DNA from: Streptosporangium lutulentum
GTDB taxonomy: Bacteria; Actinomycetota; Actinomycetes; Streptosporangiales; Streptosporangiaceae
Direction: 5' to 3'
Assembly: GCF_030811455.1 (NCBI RefSeq)
Contig: NZ_JAUSQU010000001.1
Span: 5,146,001 to 5,210,000 of the forward strand
Length of the DNA stretch: 64,000 bases
This document shows, in pieces, positions 45,055 through 53,783 of the stretch. Numbering within the stretch: the stretch's first letter is position 1; each line of letters starts with the position of its first letter. The notes beneath the pieces were generated by a model. The model was not told the DNA's origin, did no database searches, and worked only from the letters and a program-made list of their open reading frames with translations. The position numbers were made by a program, and so were the translations under genes.

Positions 45055-47997
45055 CTACCCGGTCACATCCGGGTCGTCGGGACGACCGGCCAGCAGCTCG
45101 GCGAGGTGATGGGCCCTGGCACCGGCGAGCTGGTCGAGCTGGGTGCGGCAGGAGAAACCGTCGGCGAGCAGGATCGTGTCCTTTCCCGCCCGCCGTACGG
45201 CCGGCAGGAGCTGGGTCTCCGCGACCGCGACCGACACCTCGTAGTGCCCCCGCTCGACGCCGAAGTTGCCGGCCAGGCCGCAGCAGCCGCCGACCGACGT
45301 CACCGAGGCGCCCGCGCGGGCGAGCAGTTCCCTGTCGGTGTCCCACCCCATGACCGCGTGATGGTGGCAGTGCGGCTGGGCCAGCACCTCCACGCCGCCG
45401 AGGTCGGGAGGCGTCCAGCCCGGCAGGCCGGTCAGGAACTCGGCGAGGGTCCGGACCGACGCGGCGACGAGCTTCGCGGCGCGATCGTCGCCGCCGAGCA
45501 GCTCGACGGCGTCGGAGCGGAGTACCGCCGTGCACGAGGGCTCCAGCGCGACGATCGGCGTTCCCTCCTCCGCGTACCCGGCCAGGGCGTCCACGGTCCG
45601 CCGTAGCCTGCGTCGCGCGGTGTCGAGTTGCCCGGTGGAGATCCAGGTGAGCCCGCAGCACAGGGAGGCGCGCGGGACGGCCACTTCGACGCCGGCACGG
45701 TTCAGCACCCGCACGGCGGCCAGCGCGACCTCGGGCGAGAAGCAGTCGGTGAAGGTGTCCACCCAGAGCAGCACCCTCGGAGCCGTCCCCGCGACCGTGG
45801 TCGTGCCGGTGCCGGTGCCGGTGCCCGTGGCCGTCGCGCGTTCCGGGCGGCGCCGGCGGAAGGGCCGCTCGGCGAACGAGGGCAGCGAGCGCCGGTGGTC
45901 GATCCCGCCCAGCCGCTTGGCGAGTGCGGCGACGAACGGCGCCCGCAGCATCGCGTTGACCGCCCGCGGAGCCAGTCCGGCCAGCCGCGCCCAGCGCGGA
46001 AGCCGGCCCAGCGTGTAGTGCGAGGCCGGGCGCGGGCGGCGGCGGTAGGTCTGGTGGAGCACCTCGGCCTTGTAGGTGGCCATGTCGACACCGGTGGGAC
46101 AGTCCGACCGGCATCCCTTGCAGGACAGGCAGAGGTCGAGCACCTCACGCACCTCGGGCGCCCGCAGACCGCCGGGCAGCGCGCCGTTCACCGCCTCCTG
46201 GAGCACTCTCGCCCGGCCCCGCGTAGAGTCCTTCTCGTCGCGGGTGGCCAGGTAGGAAGGGCACATGACGCCGCTGTCCGCGACATCGGACCGGCACCGG
46301 GCGACCCCGGTGCACCGGTGCACCGCGGCGGTGAGGTCGCCGCCGTCCTCGGGATAGGAGAAGGCCGTTCCCCTGACGGGAGGGGGCGGCGGCTGGAGCC
46401 TGAGGTCGGCGTCGATCGCGGCGGGCCGTACGATCACGCCGGGGTTGAGCACGCCGTCCGGGTCGAACACGGCCTTGGCCGCGGCGAAGGCCGACAGCGC
46501 GGCCGGGGAGTACATCAGCGGCAACAGCTCACCGCGCGCCCTGCCGTCACCGTGCTCCCCGGACATCGAGCCCCCGTACGACGCGACCAGGCGGGCGGCG
46601 TCGAAGACGAAGCCTCGGAACGCCTTCGCCCCGTCGGGGCGGTCGAGGGGGAAGTCGATGCGCACGTGCAGGCAGCCGTCCCCGAAGTGGCCGTACGGCA
46701 CGCCGGTCAGCCCGTGACCGGTCATGAGCGCGTCGAACTCCCGCAGGTAGGCGCCGAGACGCTCGGGAGGGACGGCCGCGTCCTCCCAGCCCGCGTGGGC
46801 GGGGGCGCCCGCCGCCGAACGCGCCGACAGCCCCGCGCCGTCCTCCCTGATCCGCCAGACGGCGGCCGCGTGGGCCGGGTTGGTGACCACGAGACTGTCG
46901 TCGGCGCCCGAGTCCGCCACCAGCGCGACCGCCGCCGCTCTCAGCTCGGCCTCCGACTCGCCGCCGAGCTCGACCATGAGCCAGCCGGCGCCCGCCGGAA
47001 GCGGCGGTACGCTCCCGGCTCCGCGCCGGGTCCGCACCACGTCGACGATGCGCGCGTCGATGCCCTCGATCGCGACGGGCCGATGCGGCAGCAGGGCGGG
47101 TACGGCGTCCGCCGCCGTGGCCATGTCCCGGTAGCCGAGCACGACCAGCACGGTGCGCGCGGGCGCCTCGACCAGAAGGACCTCGGCTTCGAGCACCACG
47201 CCCCACGTGCCCTCGGTGCCGACCATGGCCTTGGCCACGTCGAACCCGCGCTCGGGCAGCAGGTGTTCCAGGGAGTATCCGGAGATCTGGCGCCGGAACC
47301 GGCCCAGCTCGGTGCGGATCACCGCGAGGTTGTCGCGAACCACCCGCTGGAGCGCGACGAGCGTCGGCGAGCCGTCCACCCCGCGCCCGGCGGGGAACCC
47401 GCTCACGCCATGCCCGGCGGAGAACCCCTCGGCTCCGTGCCCGGCGGGGAACCCGCTCGCATCGCGCCCGACGGAGAGCCGCTCCCCGCCTCCGGTGAGC
47501 ACGTCGAGCGCCAGGACGTTGTCCGCGGTGCGGCCGTAGGCGAGCGCGCGGGATCCGCAGGCGTTGTTGCCGATCATCCCGCCGATCGTGCACCTGCTGT
47601 GCGTGGAGGGATCGGGGCCGAAGCGCAGGCCGTACGGCGCGGCCCGGCGCTGCAGCGTGTCGAGCACGATCCCGGGTTCGACGATCGCGGTGCGCGCCTC
47701 CCGGTCGAGTGACTTCAGCCGCCCCATGTGGCGGCTGAGGTCCAGGAGAACCCCGGGCCCGACCGCGTTGCCCGCGATGGAGGTCCCCGCGCCCCGGGCG
47801 GTCAGCGGCACCCCTTCGGCGCGGCAGAGCGCGAGGGCGGCGGCGATCTCCTCCGCGTCGCGGGGGAAGACCACCGCCGCGGGAGGCACCCGGTACAGAG
47901 AGGCGTCGGAGGAGTACTCCGCCCGGCTTCTCGACGAGGCGTCGACGTCGCGCACGCCGGCCCGGCGCAGCGCCGCGGCCAGTTCTGACGGATTCAG
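45055..47997 (-). CDS. Fused FAD-linked / Fe-S D-2-hydroxyacid dehydrogenase
   Basis: The roughly 980-residue protein joins a GlcD/D2HGDH-like FAD domain to a GlpC-like domain. The FAD part has VVFPRDAEEIAAALALC, LTARGAGTSIAGNAVG, GGMIGNNACGSRALAYG and PYGHFGDGCLHVRIDF. The second has two 4Fe-4S clusters (CTGVARC..., CLSCKGCRSDCP) and CCG motifs (CCGLTW, GGCCGLAGN). It should oxidise D-2-hydroxyglutarate, D-lactate or glycolate to the oxoacid and pass electrons on. A 27-base tandem repeat inserts GFPAGHG-type units in the FAD domain. The best homologous start is a CTG at 47997 overlapping the FmdB stop (CTGA) with GGAG upstream. GTG 47955 is the nearest standard start and trims the N-terminus. 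Confidence 0.85.
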   Translation of the reverse strand: MNPSELAAALRRAGVRDVDASSRSRAEYSSDASLYRVPPAAVVFPRDAEEIAAALALCRAEGVPLTARGAGTSIAGNAVGPGVLLDLSRHMGRLKSLDREARTAIVEPGIVLDTLQRRAAPYGLRFGPDPSTHSRCTIGGMIGNNACGSRALAYGRTADNVLALDVLTGGGERLSVGRDASGFPAGHGAEGFSAGHGVSGFPAGRGVDGSPTLVALQRVVRDNLAVIRTELGRFRRQISGYSLEHLLPERGFDVAKAMVGTEGTWGVVLEAEVLLVEAPARTVLVVLGYRDMATAADAVPALLPHRPVAIEGIDARIVDVVRTRRGAGSVPPLPAGAGWLMVELGGESEAELRAAAVALVADSGADDSLVVTNPAHAAAVWRIREDGAGLSARSAAGAPAHAGWEDAAVPPERLGAYLREFDALMTGHGLTGVPYGHFGDGCLHVRIDFPLDRPDGAKAFRGFVFDAARLVASYGGSMSGEHGDGRARGELLPLMYSPAALSAFAAAKAVFDPDGVLNPGVIVRPAAIDADLRLQPPPPPVRGTAFSYPEDGGDLTAAVHRCTGVARCRSDVADSGVMCPSYLATRDEKDSTRGRARVLQEAVNGALPGGLRAPEVREVLDLCLSCKGCRSDCPTGVDMATYKAEVLHQTYRRRPRPASHYTLGRLPRWARLAGLAPRAVNAMLRAPFVAALAKRLGGIDHRRSLPSFAERPFRRRRPERATATGTGTGTGTTTVAGTAPRVLLWVDTFTDCFSPEVALAAVRVLNRAGVEVAVPRASLCCGLTWISTGQLDTARRRLRRTVDALAGYAEEGTPIVALEPSCTAVLRSDAVELLGGDDRAAKLVAASVRTLAEFLTGLPGWTPPDLGGVEVLAQPHCHHHAVMGWDTDRELLARAGASVTSVGGCCGLAGNFGVERGHYEVSVAVAETQLLPAVRRAGKDTILLADGFSCRTQLDQLAGARAHHLAELLAGRPDDPDVTG
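47386..47487. repeat. 27-base coding tandem repeat (about 3.7 copies)
   Basis: CCCGGCGGGGAACCC-like units begin at 47386, 47413, 47440 and 47467, exactly 27 bases apart with a few changes. They encode nine-residue repeats of the form GFPAGHG-x-x in a surface loop of the FAD domain. Copy number changes would keep the frame. Confidence 0.85.
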
Positions 47998-48392
47998 GAC
48001 GTCACTCCCTCTCCCCCGCCGGCCGAGCCGCCGTCCGTCCCTCCACGCGACTCGCCCGCGCGCAGTGGCGCGTGCTCGTAACGGCCCTCGTGCGCGATGA
48101 TCGGCCTCCGGTCTCCCGCCAGCTCGGGGTGCCGTTCCTCCAGATCGCGGCGGGCGTCGGCGGTCCGCCGCAGCTCGGCGACGTACTCCTGGTCGGCGCC
48201 GTAGGTGCCCCGCCAGGTCTGCGGCATCATCTCGGCGGACGGCGGAGTGACAGCCCTGCCCGCCGTCGCGAACCTGCTGGGGATCTTGCCGGTGGCCGCG
48301 CCGCACTCGGGACAGTCCGGCAGGGGGGCGGTGAAGGACTGGATGATCTCGAAGCGATGTCCCTCGCGGCAGCGCAGCTCGTAGATGGCCAT
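47994..48392 (-). CDS. FmdB-family zinc ribbon protein
   Basis: This 132-residue protein starts MAIYELRCREGHRFE with zinc ligands Cys8, His12, Cys27 and Cys30 (CPECG), the FmdB-type putative regulatory ribbon. The rest is hydrophilic and Gly-rich at the end. ATG 48392 has GGGAGG upstream. It lies between the transhydrogenase and the FAD/Fe-S dehydrogenase and is coupled to the latter by a four-base overlap. FmdB proteins often sit in amidase or alcohol dehydrogenase operons, with unproven roles. Confidence 0.85.
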   Translation of the reverse strand: MAIYELRCREGHRFEIIQSFTAPLPDCPECGAATGKIPSRFATAGRAVTPPSAEMMPQTWRGTYGADQEYVAELRRTADARRDLEERHPELAGDRRPIIAHEGRYEHAPLRAGESRGGTDGGSAGGGEGVTS

Positions 48393-48430
48393 GTTCTCGC
48401 CTCCCCCGCGTAGACGGCCGTGTTCCCGCG

Positions 48431-49717
48431 TCACCACAGTTCGATGGAGCGCGTCAGGATGCCCGCCACGTCGTCCTCGCCGACCGGTCGCGGAGAGGTG
48501 GCGAGCAGGCGCTGCTGCTTCATCGCCCCCTCCGCGAGCGCGGGGACGTCGCCCTCGGTGTAGCCGACGCCGCCGATGCCGTTGGGGAGGCCGATGTCCC
48601 GCATCAGTCTCATCAGCACTCCGGGCAGGAACTCCGCGAGGTCGTCCGGCCTGTCCGCGGACGGGTCGAGCAGTTCGGCCGCCCGCAGATGCCGCTCCGG
48701 CCGGGCCTCGAAGGTGAACCGGAACGCCTCGGGGGCGGTCAGCGCGACGGCCATCCCGTGCGGCACCATCGGTTCCTTGTCCGGGTATCCCTCCGGCCGG
48801 AAGTCCTTGACGCGACCGGCGATGGGGTAGGCGTTGGCGTGGGGGATGTGCACGCCCGCGTTGCCGAATCCCAGCCCGGCGAAGGTCGCCGCCAGCGCCA
48901 TCTCCGCCCTGGCCCCGGCGTCGTCCCCATGGCGTACGGCGCCGCGGAAGGAACGCGAGAGCAGGTGCAGGGCGCGCTCGGACCACATGTCGGCCACGGG
49001 ATTGGAGCCGCAGTACGGCACGCGCTCCTCGGGCCGCTTGTGCTCGTAGGAGGTGTACGGCCGGGCGGTGTAGCTCTCCAGCGCGTGGCAGAGGATGTCC
49101 ATCCCGGCGGCGGCCGTCACCCCGGCCGGCTGGGTCATCGTGAGGTCGGGGTCGACGACCGCCAGGACGGGGCGGAGCCGTGCGTGGCTGATCCCGGTCT
49201 TGACCTTCTGGTCCAGCACGTCCAGCACGCAGATCGTGGTGCTCTCCGCGCCGGTGCCCGTGGTCGTGGGCACCGCGACCAGGGGCTTGAGCGGATTCGA
49301 CGGCGCCCGGCCACCGCCCACCGGGGCGTTGACGTAGTCCATCAGCTCGCCGGGATTGGTGGTGAGCAGGTTGACCGCCTTGGCCGTGTCGATGCTCGAT
49401 CCTCCGCCGACGGCGACGAAGGCGTCCCACGGGCCGGAGGCGCGCGCGTGCTCGATGGCCACGAGCAGGCTCTCGTCGCTCGGCTCGACGTGCACGCCGT
49501 CGTACACATGCGCCTCGATGCCGTACGCCGCCAGTTGCCCGGCGATCCGTTGCGGCGCGCCGGTGGCCGCCACCCCGGGGTCGGTGACGACGAGGACGCG
49601 GTGGACGCCGTACTGGCCGAGGTCGAAGCCGATCTCGGCCGAGGCACCCGGGCCGAACTTCAGCGCGGGAGCTCCGTAGGTGAAGACGGACTCGGGATTG
49701 CTCGGAGCGGTGTACAC
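48431..49717 (-). CDS. Hydroxyacid-oxoacid transhydrogenase (iron-containing ADH family)
   Basis: The 428-residue protein begins VFTYGAPALKFGPGASAEIGFDL, typical of the ADHFE1/HOT branch. It has the NAD site GGGSSIDTAKAVNLL and metal ligands in AGMDILCHALESYTARPYT and GVHIPHANAYPIAG, with HGMAVALTAPEAFRF. Enzymes of this branch oxidise 4-hydroxybutyrate with 2-oxoglutarate, yielding succinic semialdehyde and D-2-hydroxyglutarate. The next enzyme in the operon is a D-2-hydroxyacid dehydrogenase, which fits. I chose GTG 49717 for its GAGGG element and homologous N-terminus. GTG 49735 is possible. Confidence 0.88.
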   Translation of the reverse strand: MYTAPSNPESVFTYGAPALKFGPGASAEIGFDLGQYGVHRVLVVTDPGVAATGAPQRIAGQLAAYGIEAHVYDGVHVEPSDESLLVAIEHARASGPWDAFVAVGGGSSIDTAKAVNLLTTNPGELMDYVNAPVGGGRAPSNPLKPLVAVPTTTGTGAESTTICVLDVLDQKVKTGISHARLRPVLAVVDPDLTMTQPAGVTAAAGMDILCHALESYTARPYTSYEHKRPEERVPYCGSNPVADMWSERALHLLSRSFRGAVRHGDDAGARAEMALAATFAGLGFGNAGVHIPHANAYPIAGRVKDFRPEGYPDKEPMVPHGMAVALTAPEAFRFTFEARPERHLRAAELLDPSADRPDDLAEFLPGVLMRLMRDIGLPNGIGGVGYTEGDVPALAEGAMKQQRLLATSPRPVGEDDVAGILTRSIELW

Positions 49718-49766
49718 CGTCGTTCCCTCTCTCACTCGTAGGAGCAGGTCGCTCGCAAAAGACCGG

Positions 49767-50567
49767 TCACCCGTAGAAACCGGTGGGAGCCGTACGCATT
49801 GAGCGCAACTGCGCCGCATCGTGGCCAAAGATCACATTAGCCTCGGACCGTTCCGCGATCGAGCGGAGCTTCTCGACGGAGGCGTACCAGGCGCTCAGAT
49901 CGTCGACGATCGTCGCGGGTATGGCGGGCGGGCCGTAGGAGTCGCCCAGGTAGACGGCGTCGGAGGTGAAGATCATGGTCCCGGACTCCGGCAGGTCGAC
50001 GCGCATGGCCATCGTGCCGGGTGTGTGACCGGGCGCCTCGATGAGCGTGACGCCCGGGAGGATCTCGGTGTCTCCGGAGACCGTCTCGAATTCGAGGCCC
50101 TCGTAGTCGGCCTTCAGGTGCGCCCCGTTGAACGCGCCCTCGTAGCCGAAGGCGAACTCCTTCTCCTTGTCGTTGCAGACCAGGCGGGCGCCGGTGCCGG
50201 CGAACATCCGCACGTTCCCCGCGTGGTCGAAGTGCAGGTGCGAGAGCACCACGTAGTCGAGATTCTCGGGACTCACGCCGAGCCCGCCGAGCTGGGCGTC
50301 GAGATAGTGCTCCTCGGAGACCCGGTCGTAGGGGAAGAACTCCTGGAGCCCCGTCGGCACCCAGCGGGTCTCCCAGTCACGTGGGCAACTCGTGTCCCAC
50401 AGCAGGGTGCCCTCGTCCGTTTCCACGAGGACCGCGTGGGTCGTGCAGGAGTACCACTCGACCGGCCTGTCCCGCTCGGATCGGGGCCTGATCGTGCGAC
50501 CCGGCTTGAGAAGCAGCCAGGTCAGGTCACAGCTCATCGCTCCACAGTCGAGGACGTGCAATTTCAT
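49767..50567 (-). CDS. Metallo-beta-lactamase-fold hydrolase, lactonase candidate (AttM/BlcC-like)
   Basis: The 266-residue enzyme has the dinuclear zinc motif SHLHFDHAGN (His110, His112, Asp114, His115), then APGHTPGTMA, FTSDAVYLGD and the last histidine in IFGHDAAQL. Layout and length fit N-acyl-homoserine or gamma-butyrolactone lactonases. GGAGG is seven bases before ATG 50567, so I use that start rather than the ATG two codons earlier, which touches the ribosome site. It heads an operon with the 4-hydroxybutyrate-type transhydrogenase, suggesting it opens gamma-butyrolactone. Confidence 0.82.
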   Translation of the reverse strand: MKLHVLDCGAMSCDLTWLLLKPGRTIRPRSERDRPVEWYSCTTHAVLVETDEGTLLWDTSCPRDWETRWVPTGLQEFFPYDRVSEEHYLDAQLGGLGVSPENLDYVVLSHLHFDHAGNVRMFAGTGARLVCNDKEKEFAFGYEGAFNGAHLKADYEGLEFETVSGDTEILPGVTLIEAPGHTPGTMAMRVDLPESGTMIFTSDAVYLGDSYGPPAIPATIVDDLSAWYASVEKLRSIAERSEANVIFGHDAAQLRSMRTAPTGFYG

Positions 50568-50672
50568 GCCCATTCCTCCGCTTTAAGCATTCAACGGCTT
50601 ATTTCACAATCTAGTGCGCGATGAACTGCCGCCACCCACCGAGTCGGCCATCCAGGACAGAGATCGCACTTG

Positions 50673-50712
50673 CCGGGTTCCGGCGGCCGGGAACCCATCC
50701 GCCGGAACCCGG
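50673..50712. promoter_or_regulatory. Long perfect inverted repeat between lactonase and LuxR genes
   Basis: CCGGGTTCCGGCGG (50673-50686) and CCGCCGGAACCCGG (50699-50712) are perfect 14-base arms with a 12-base spacer, in the divergent promoter region. It could be a regulator site for either direction or an mRNA hairpin in the LuxR leader. It has no flanking gene end, so a terminator role is unlikely. Confidence 0.65.
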
Positions 50713-50897
50713 ACGGATGCGGGCCGCACATGATGTCGCCGCCCGCGACACCACGTGCGGGGAAGAACATGAGCGGAAGCGGGCAAGGCCATGCCCACCA
50801 GACGTGTGCACCGGAAACGGTTAGGGCATAACCTGGGTTTTGTCGGCTCGGTTCCGGTGCATGGTGATCCACTGGCCGAAGCCGGCGTGAGGCGCTG

Positions 50898-53273
50898 ATG
50901 GATGCGTTGGCACCGGCCACCTCCAAACGGCTGCGAGCACAGAGGCTGCCGGCCGAGGTGACCAGTTTCGTGGGGCGTCGGCACGAGGTGGCCGAGGTCA
51001 AACGTCTGCTGTCCGGAGCACATGTGGTGACGCTCACCGGGGCGGGCGGAGTGGGGAAGACCCGGCTGGCCCTGCGGGTCGCGGCCGATGTGCGGCGGGC
51101 CTTCCGCAACGGGGTATGGCTGGTCGAACTCGCCGCGCTGGACGAACCGGAACTGCTCGTCCAGACGGTGGCGGAGGCCCTGGAGATCCGGGACCGCTCT
51201 CCCCGGCCGCCCCTGAAGGTGCTCACCGATCACCTGCGGGACAAGCAGGCACTGATCATCCTCGACAACTGCGAGCACCTGCTCCACGACTGTGCAGTGA
51301 TGACCGAAACGCTGGTGCGTGCCGCCCCCGACCTGCGGGTCCTCGTCACCAGCCGGCAGACGCTGGGCGTCGACGGCGAGCACACGCTGACCGTGCCGCC
51401 GCTGGCGCTGCCGGACTCCGGTCTCGTGCGGCCGTCCACCGAGGCGCTCGCGCAGTCCGACGCGGTGCGGTTGTTCGCCGAGCGGGCCGGGGCCGTCCTG
51501 GCCGATTTCGCCGTCACCGACGACAACCGGGAGGCGGTGGAGGGCATCTGCCGCCGCCTGGACGGCCTTCCCCTCGCGATCGAGCTGGCGGCCGTGCGGC
51601 TGCGGGCGATGTCCGTCCAGCAGTTGTTCAACCGGCTGGACGACCGGTTCCGGCTGCTCACCTCCGGTTCGCGGGCGGTGCTGCCCCGCCATCAGACGTT
51701 GCGCGCCCTGATCGACTGGAGCTACGCCCTGTGCACCGACCAGGAGCGGGCACTGTGGGAGCGGGTCTCGGTGTTCGCGGGCGATCTGGATCTTGAGGCC
51801 GCCGAGACGGTCTGCTCCGGGGACGGCATCGCCTCCGGGGAGATCGTCGACCTGGTGATCGGGCTGGTGGACAAGTCCGTCCTGGTCCGGGAGGAGTATC
51901 CGTCGGGGGTGCGGTACCGGCTGCTGGAGACGATCCGGCAGTACGGCCGCGACCGGCTGCGAGAGTCCGGGGAGGAGGGAGCACTGCGGCGACGGCACCG
52001 CGACTACTACCGGAGGCTGTCCTCCGAGGCGTACAACCGGCTGTTCGGCCCGTCCCAGGTGGCCTGGTTCAGCAGGTTGCAGCGTGAACACGCCAATCTG
52101 CGCGCCGCCCTGGAGTACTGCTCCACCGAATCGGGAGAGGTCGCGACCGGCCTGGACATGGCCTCCGACCTGCTCTATCACTGGATCACCAGCTACTACC
52201 TCGGAGAGGGACGCCGCTGGCTGGATCAGGCGCTCGCCGCCGACACCGAACCGAGCGAGGCCCGGGCCCGGGCGCTGTGGGCCAACGGCTGGCTGGCCGT
52301 CCTTCAGGACGACATCCCCACCGCCGCCGTGATGCTGGAGGAGAGCCGGGTCATCGGAGAGCGGCTGGGACAGGAATCGGTCCTCGCCTACGTCGCGCTC
52401 TATTTCGGAATGGTGGCCGCGAACGAGGGAGACGTCAAATCCTCGATCGCGCTCTACGAGGAGGCGGTGACCCGCCATCGCGCCGCGGGCAACCTGGCGG
52501 GCCTGGCGCTGGCGCTCATCCGGCTCTCCCTGTCCCACTCCCTTGTCGGTGACTCCTCACGTGCGATCTCCGTGGGTGAGGAGTGCCTGGCGTTGTGCGA
52601 CGCCCACGGGGAGAGCTGGCACAGGGCGTACGCGATGATGGCGCTCGGCGTCGAGGCCTGGCGTCAGGGCGACGTCCAGCGCGCGGTCGACCTGGAGAAG
52701 AAGAGCCTGAGGTTCAACCGCTCTCTCAACGACTCCCTGGGGGTCGCGATCAGCCTGGAGGTACTGGCCTGGGTCGCCGCCACGGAGCGCCAGTACCGCA
52801 AGGCGGCCCGGCTGCTGGGAATCCTGCGGACCGTCTGGGAGGCGATCGGAACACCGCTGTCCGGATTCACTCACCTGATCCACTACCACGACGAATGCGA
52901 GTCCCGTGCCCGCCAGGCCCTGGGAGAGTCGGCCTTCTCCACGGCCGTCGAACGAGGTGCCCGGCTCCCCTACGACGAGGCACTCGCCTACGCCCTCGGG
53001 GAGGAAGCCCCCGGGAACGGGCAGACCGACGAGGCCGTACGACCGTCGTTGCTCACCCGCAGGGAAATGGAGATCGCCCAGCTCGTCGCCCAGGGCATGA
53101 GCAACAAGGAGATCGCGGCGTCCCTGGTGATCGCCCAGCGCACCGCCGAGGGCCACATCGAGCACATCCTGAGCAAATTCGGCTTCACCTCACGCGCCCA
53201 GATCGCGGTCTGGGTCGGCGACTGGAACCGGACGACGCAGGACGATCAGCGCGACCCGGGTGACTCCGCCTGA
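50898..53273 (+). CDS. Large LuxR-family regulator with NB-ARC and TPR-like domains
   Basis: The 791-residue protein has an N-terminal STAND-type ATPase: Walker A GAGGVGKTR (48-56), Walker B ALIILDNCEHL, sensor LVTSRQ and GLPLAIELAAVRLR. A long helical repeat region (about 350-690) follows, then a C-terminal LuxR helix-turn-helix (LTRREMEIAQLVAQGMSNKEIAASLVIAQRTAEGHIEHILSKFGF). It probably oligomerises on ligand plus ATP and activates transcription. It diverges from the lactonase operon, so that operon is a candidate target. ATG 50898 has GAGG upstream. The transcript ends at the hairpin 53456-53501. Confidence 0.9.
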   Translation: MDALAPATSKRLRAQRLPAEVTSFVGRRHEVAEVKRLLSGAHVVTLTGAGGVGKTRLALRVAADVRRAFRNGVWLVELAALDEPELLVQTVAEALEIRDRSPRPPLKVLTDHLRDKQALIILDNCEHLLHDCAVMTETLVRAAPDLRVLVTSRQTLGVDGEHTLTVPPLALPDSGLVRPSTEALAQSDAVRLFAERAGAVLADFAVTDDNREAVEGICRRLDGLPLAIELAAVRLRAMSVQQLFNRLDDRFRLLTSGSRAVLPRHQTLRALIDWSYALCTDQERALWERVSVFAGDLDLEAAETVCSGDGIASGEIVDLVIGLVDKSVLVREEYPSGVRYRLLETIRQYGRDRLRESGEEGALRRRHRDYYRRLSSEAYNRLFGPSQVAWFSRLQREHANLRAALEYCSTESGEVATGLDMASDLLYHWITSYYLGEGRRWLDQALAADTEPSEARARALWANGWLAVLQDDIPTAAVMLEESRVIGERLGQESVLAYVALYFGMVAANEGDVKSSIALYEEAVTRHRAAGNLAGLALALIRLSLSHSLVGDSSRAISVGEECLALCDAHGESWHRAYAMMALGVEAWRQGDVQRAVDLEKKSLRFNRSLNDSLGVAISLEVLAWVAATERQYRKAARLLGILRTVWEAIGTPLSGFTHLIHYHDECESRARQALGESAFSTAVERGARLPYDEALAYALGEEAPGNGQTDEAVRPSLLTRREMEIAQLVAQGMSNKEIAASLVIAQRTAEGHIEHILSKFGFTSRAQIAVWVGDWNRTTQDDQRDPGDSA

Positions 53274-53455
53274 CCGGTTCATGCCCATGCCCAGGGCACT
53301 CGTTCAGGTCGCGCCCGTAGCGGGGAGTAGGCGATTCGTGACGGTCCGCGAGCAGGAGACGCCCGAGTCCGGCCGCGTCCGGGAGCACCCGGGTCGTCCG
53401 CACGCACAACGGGAAACACACGTGCGATGCCGCGTCCGTAATGGAAAGTACACGA

Positions 53456-53501
53456 GACGCCGGAGCCGACCCATAGTGGTGACCTCATCGGCTCCGGCGT
53501 C
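53456..53501. terminator. Terminator between the LuxR gene and the small peptide gene
   Basis: A perfect 14-pair stem (53456-53469 with 53488-53501) encloses an 18-base loop. It lies 180 bases after the LuxR stop and 46 bases after the stop of the leftward 30-residue peptide, so it suits both convergent transcripts. Confidence 0.8.
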
Positions 53502-53547
53502 CCGGTGGGGCGGGGGATTCGGGAAAGCAAGGGCTACAGCAAGAGCG

Positions 53548-53640
53548 TTAGTACGGCATCGGCCGCCCCGACGGAGTCCGCAGGTCCAGCGAGACGGCTT
53601 TGAGGAGGCCTCGGCGCTTGCGGATCTGGATCTGGCTCAC
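53548..53640 (-). CDS. 30-residue basic peptide (possible signal, RiPP precursor or small regulator)
   Basis: This short gene has a GTG start preceded by AAAGGAG at nine bases, and a TAA stop followed by a terminator hairpin. The peptide begins MSQIQI, has the basic cluster RKRRGLLK at residues 7-14, a middle SLDLRTPSG and the C-terminus GRPMPY. It has no cysteine and no signal peptide. It is the last gene after an XRE-TPR regulator and a phosphotransferase. It could be a bound peptide cofactor of the TPR regulator, a modified peptide or a chance ORF. I do not recognise a family. Confidence 0.5.
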   Translation of the reverse strand: MSQIQIRKRRGLLKAVSLDLRTPSGRPMPY

Positions 53641-53783
53641 TGTGCGAAACTCCTTTCGTACTGCCCGTGCGGGCCGGATATCGATGCCTGAACAGCAAGC
53701 CTTGTCTCCATCGGCGCCGAAACGGGACGGGAGGAATCCCCATCTCGATACCCGTTTCGCAGTACGTAGGTAAGGAAGATCAC

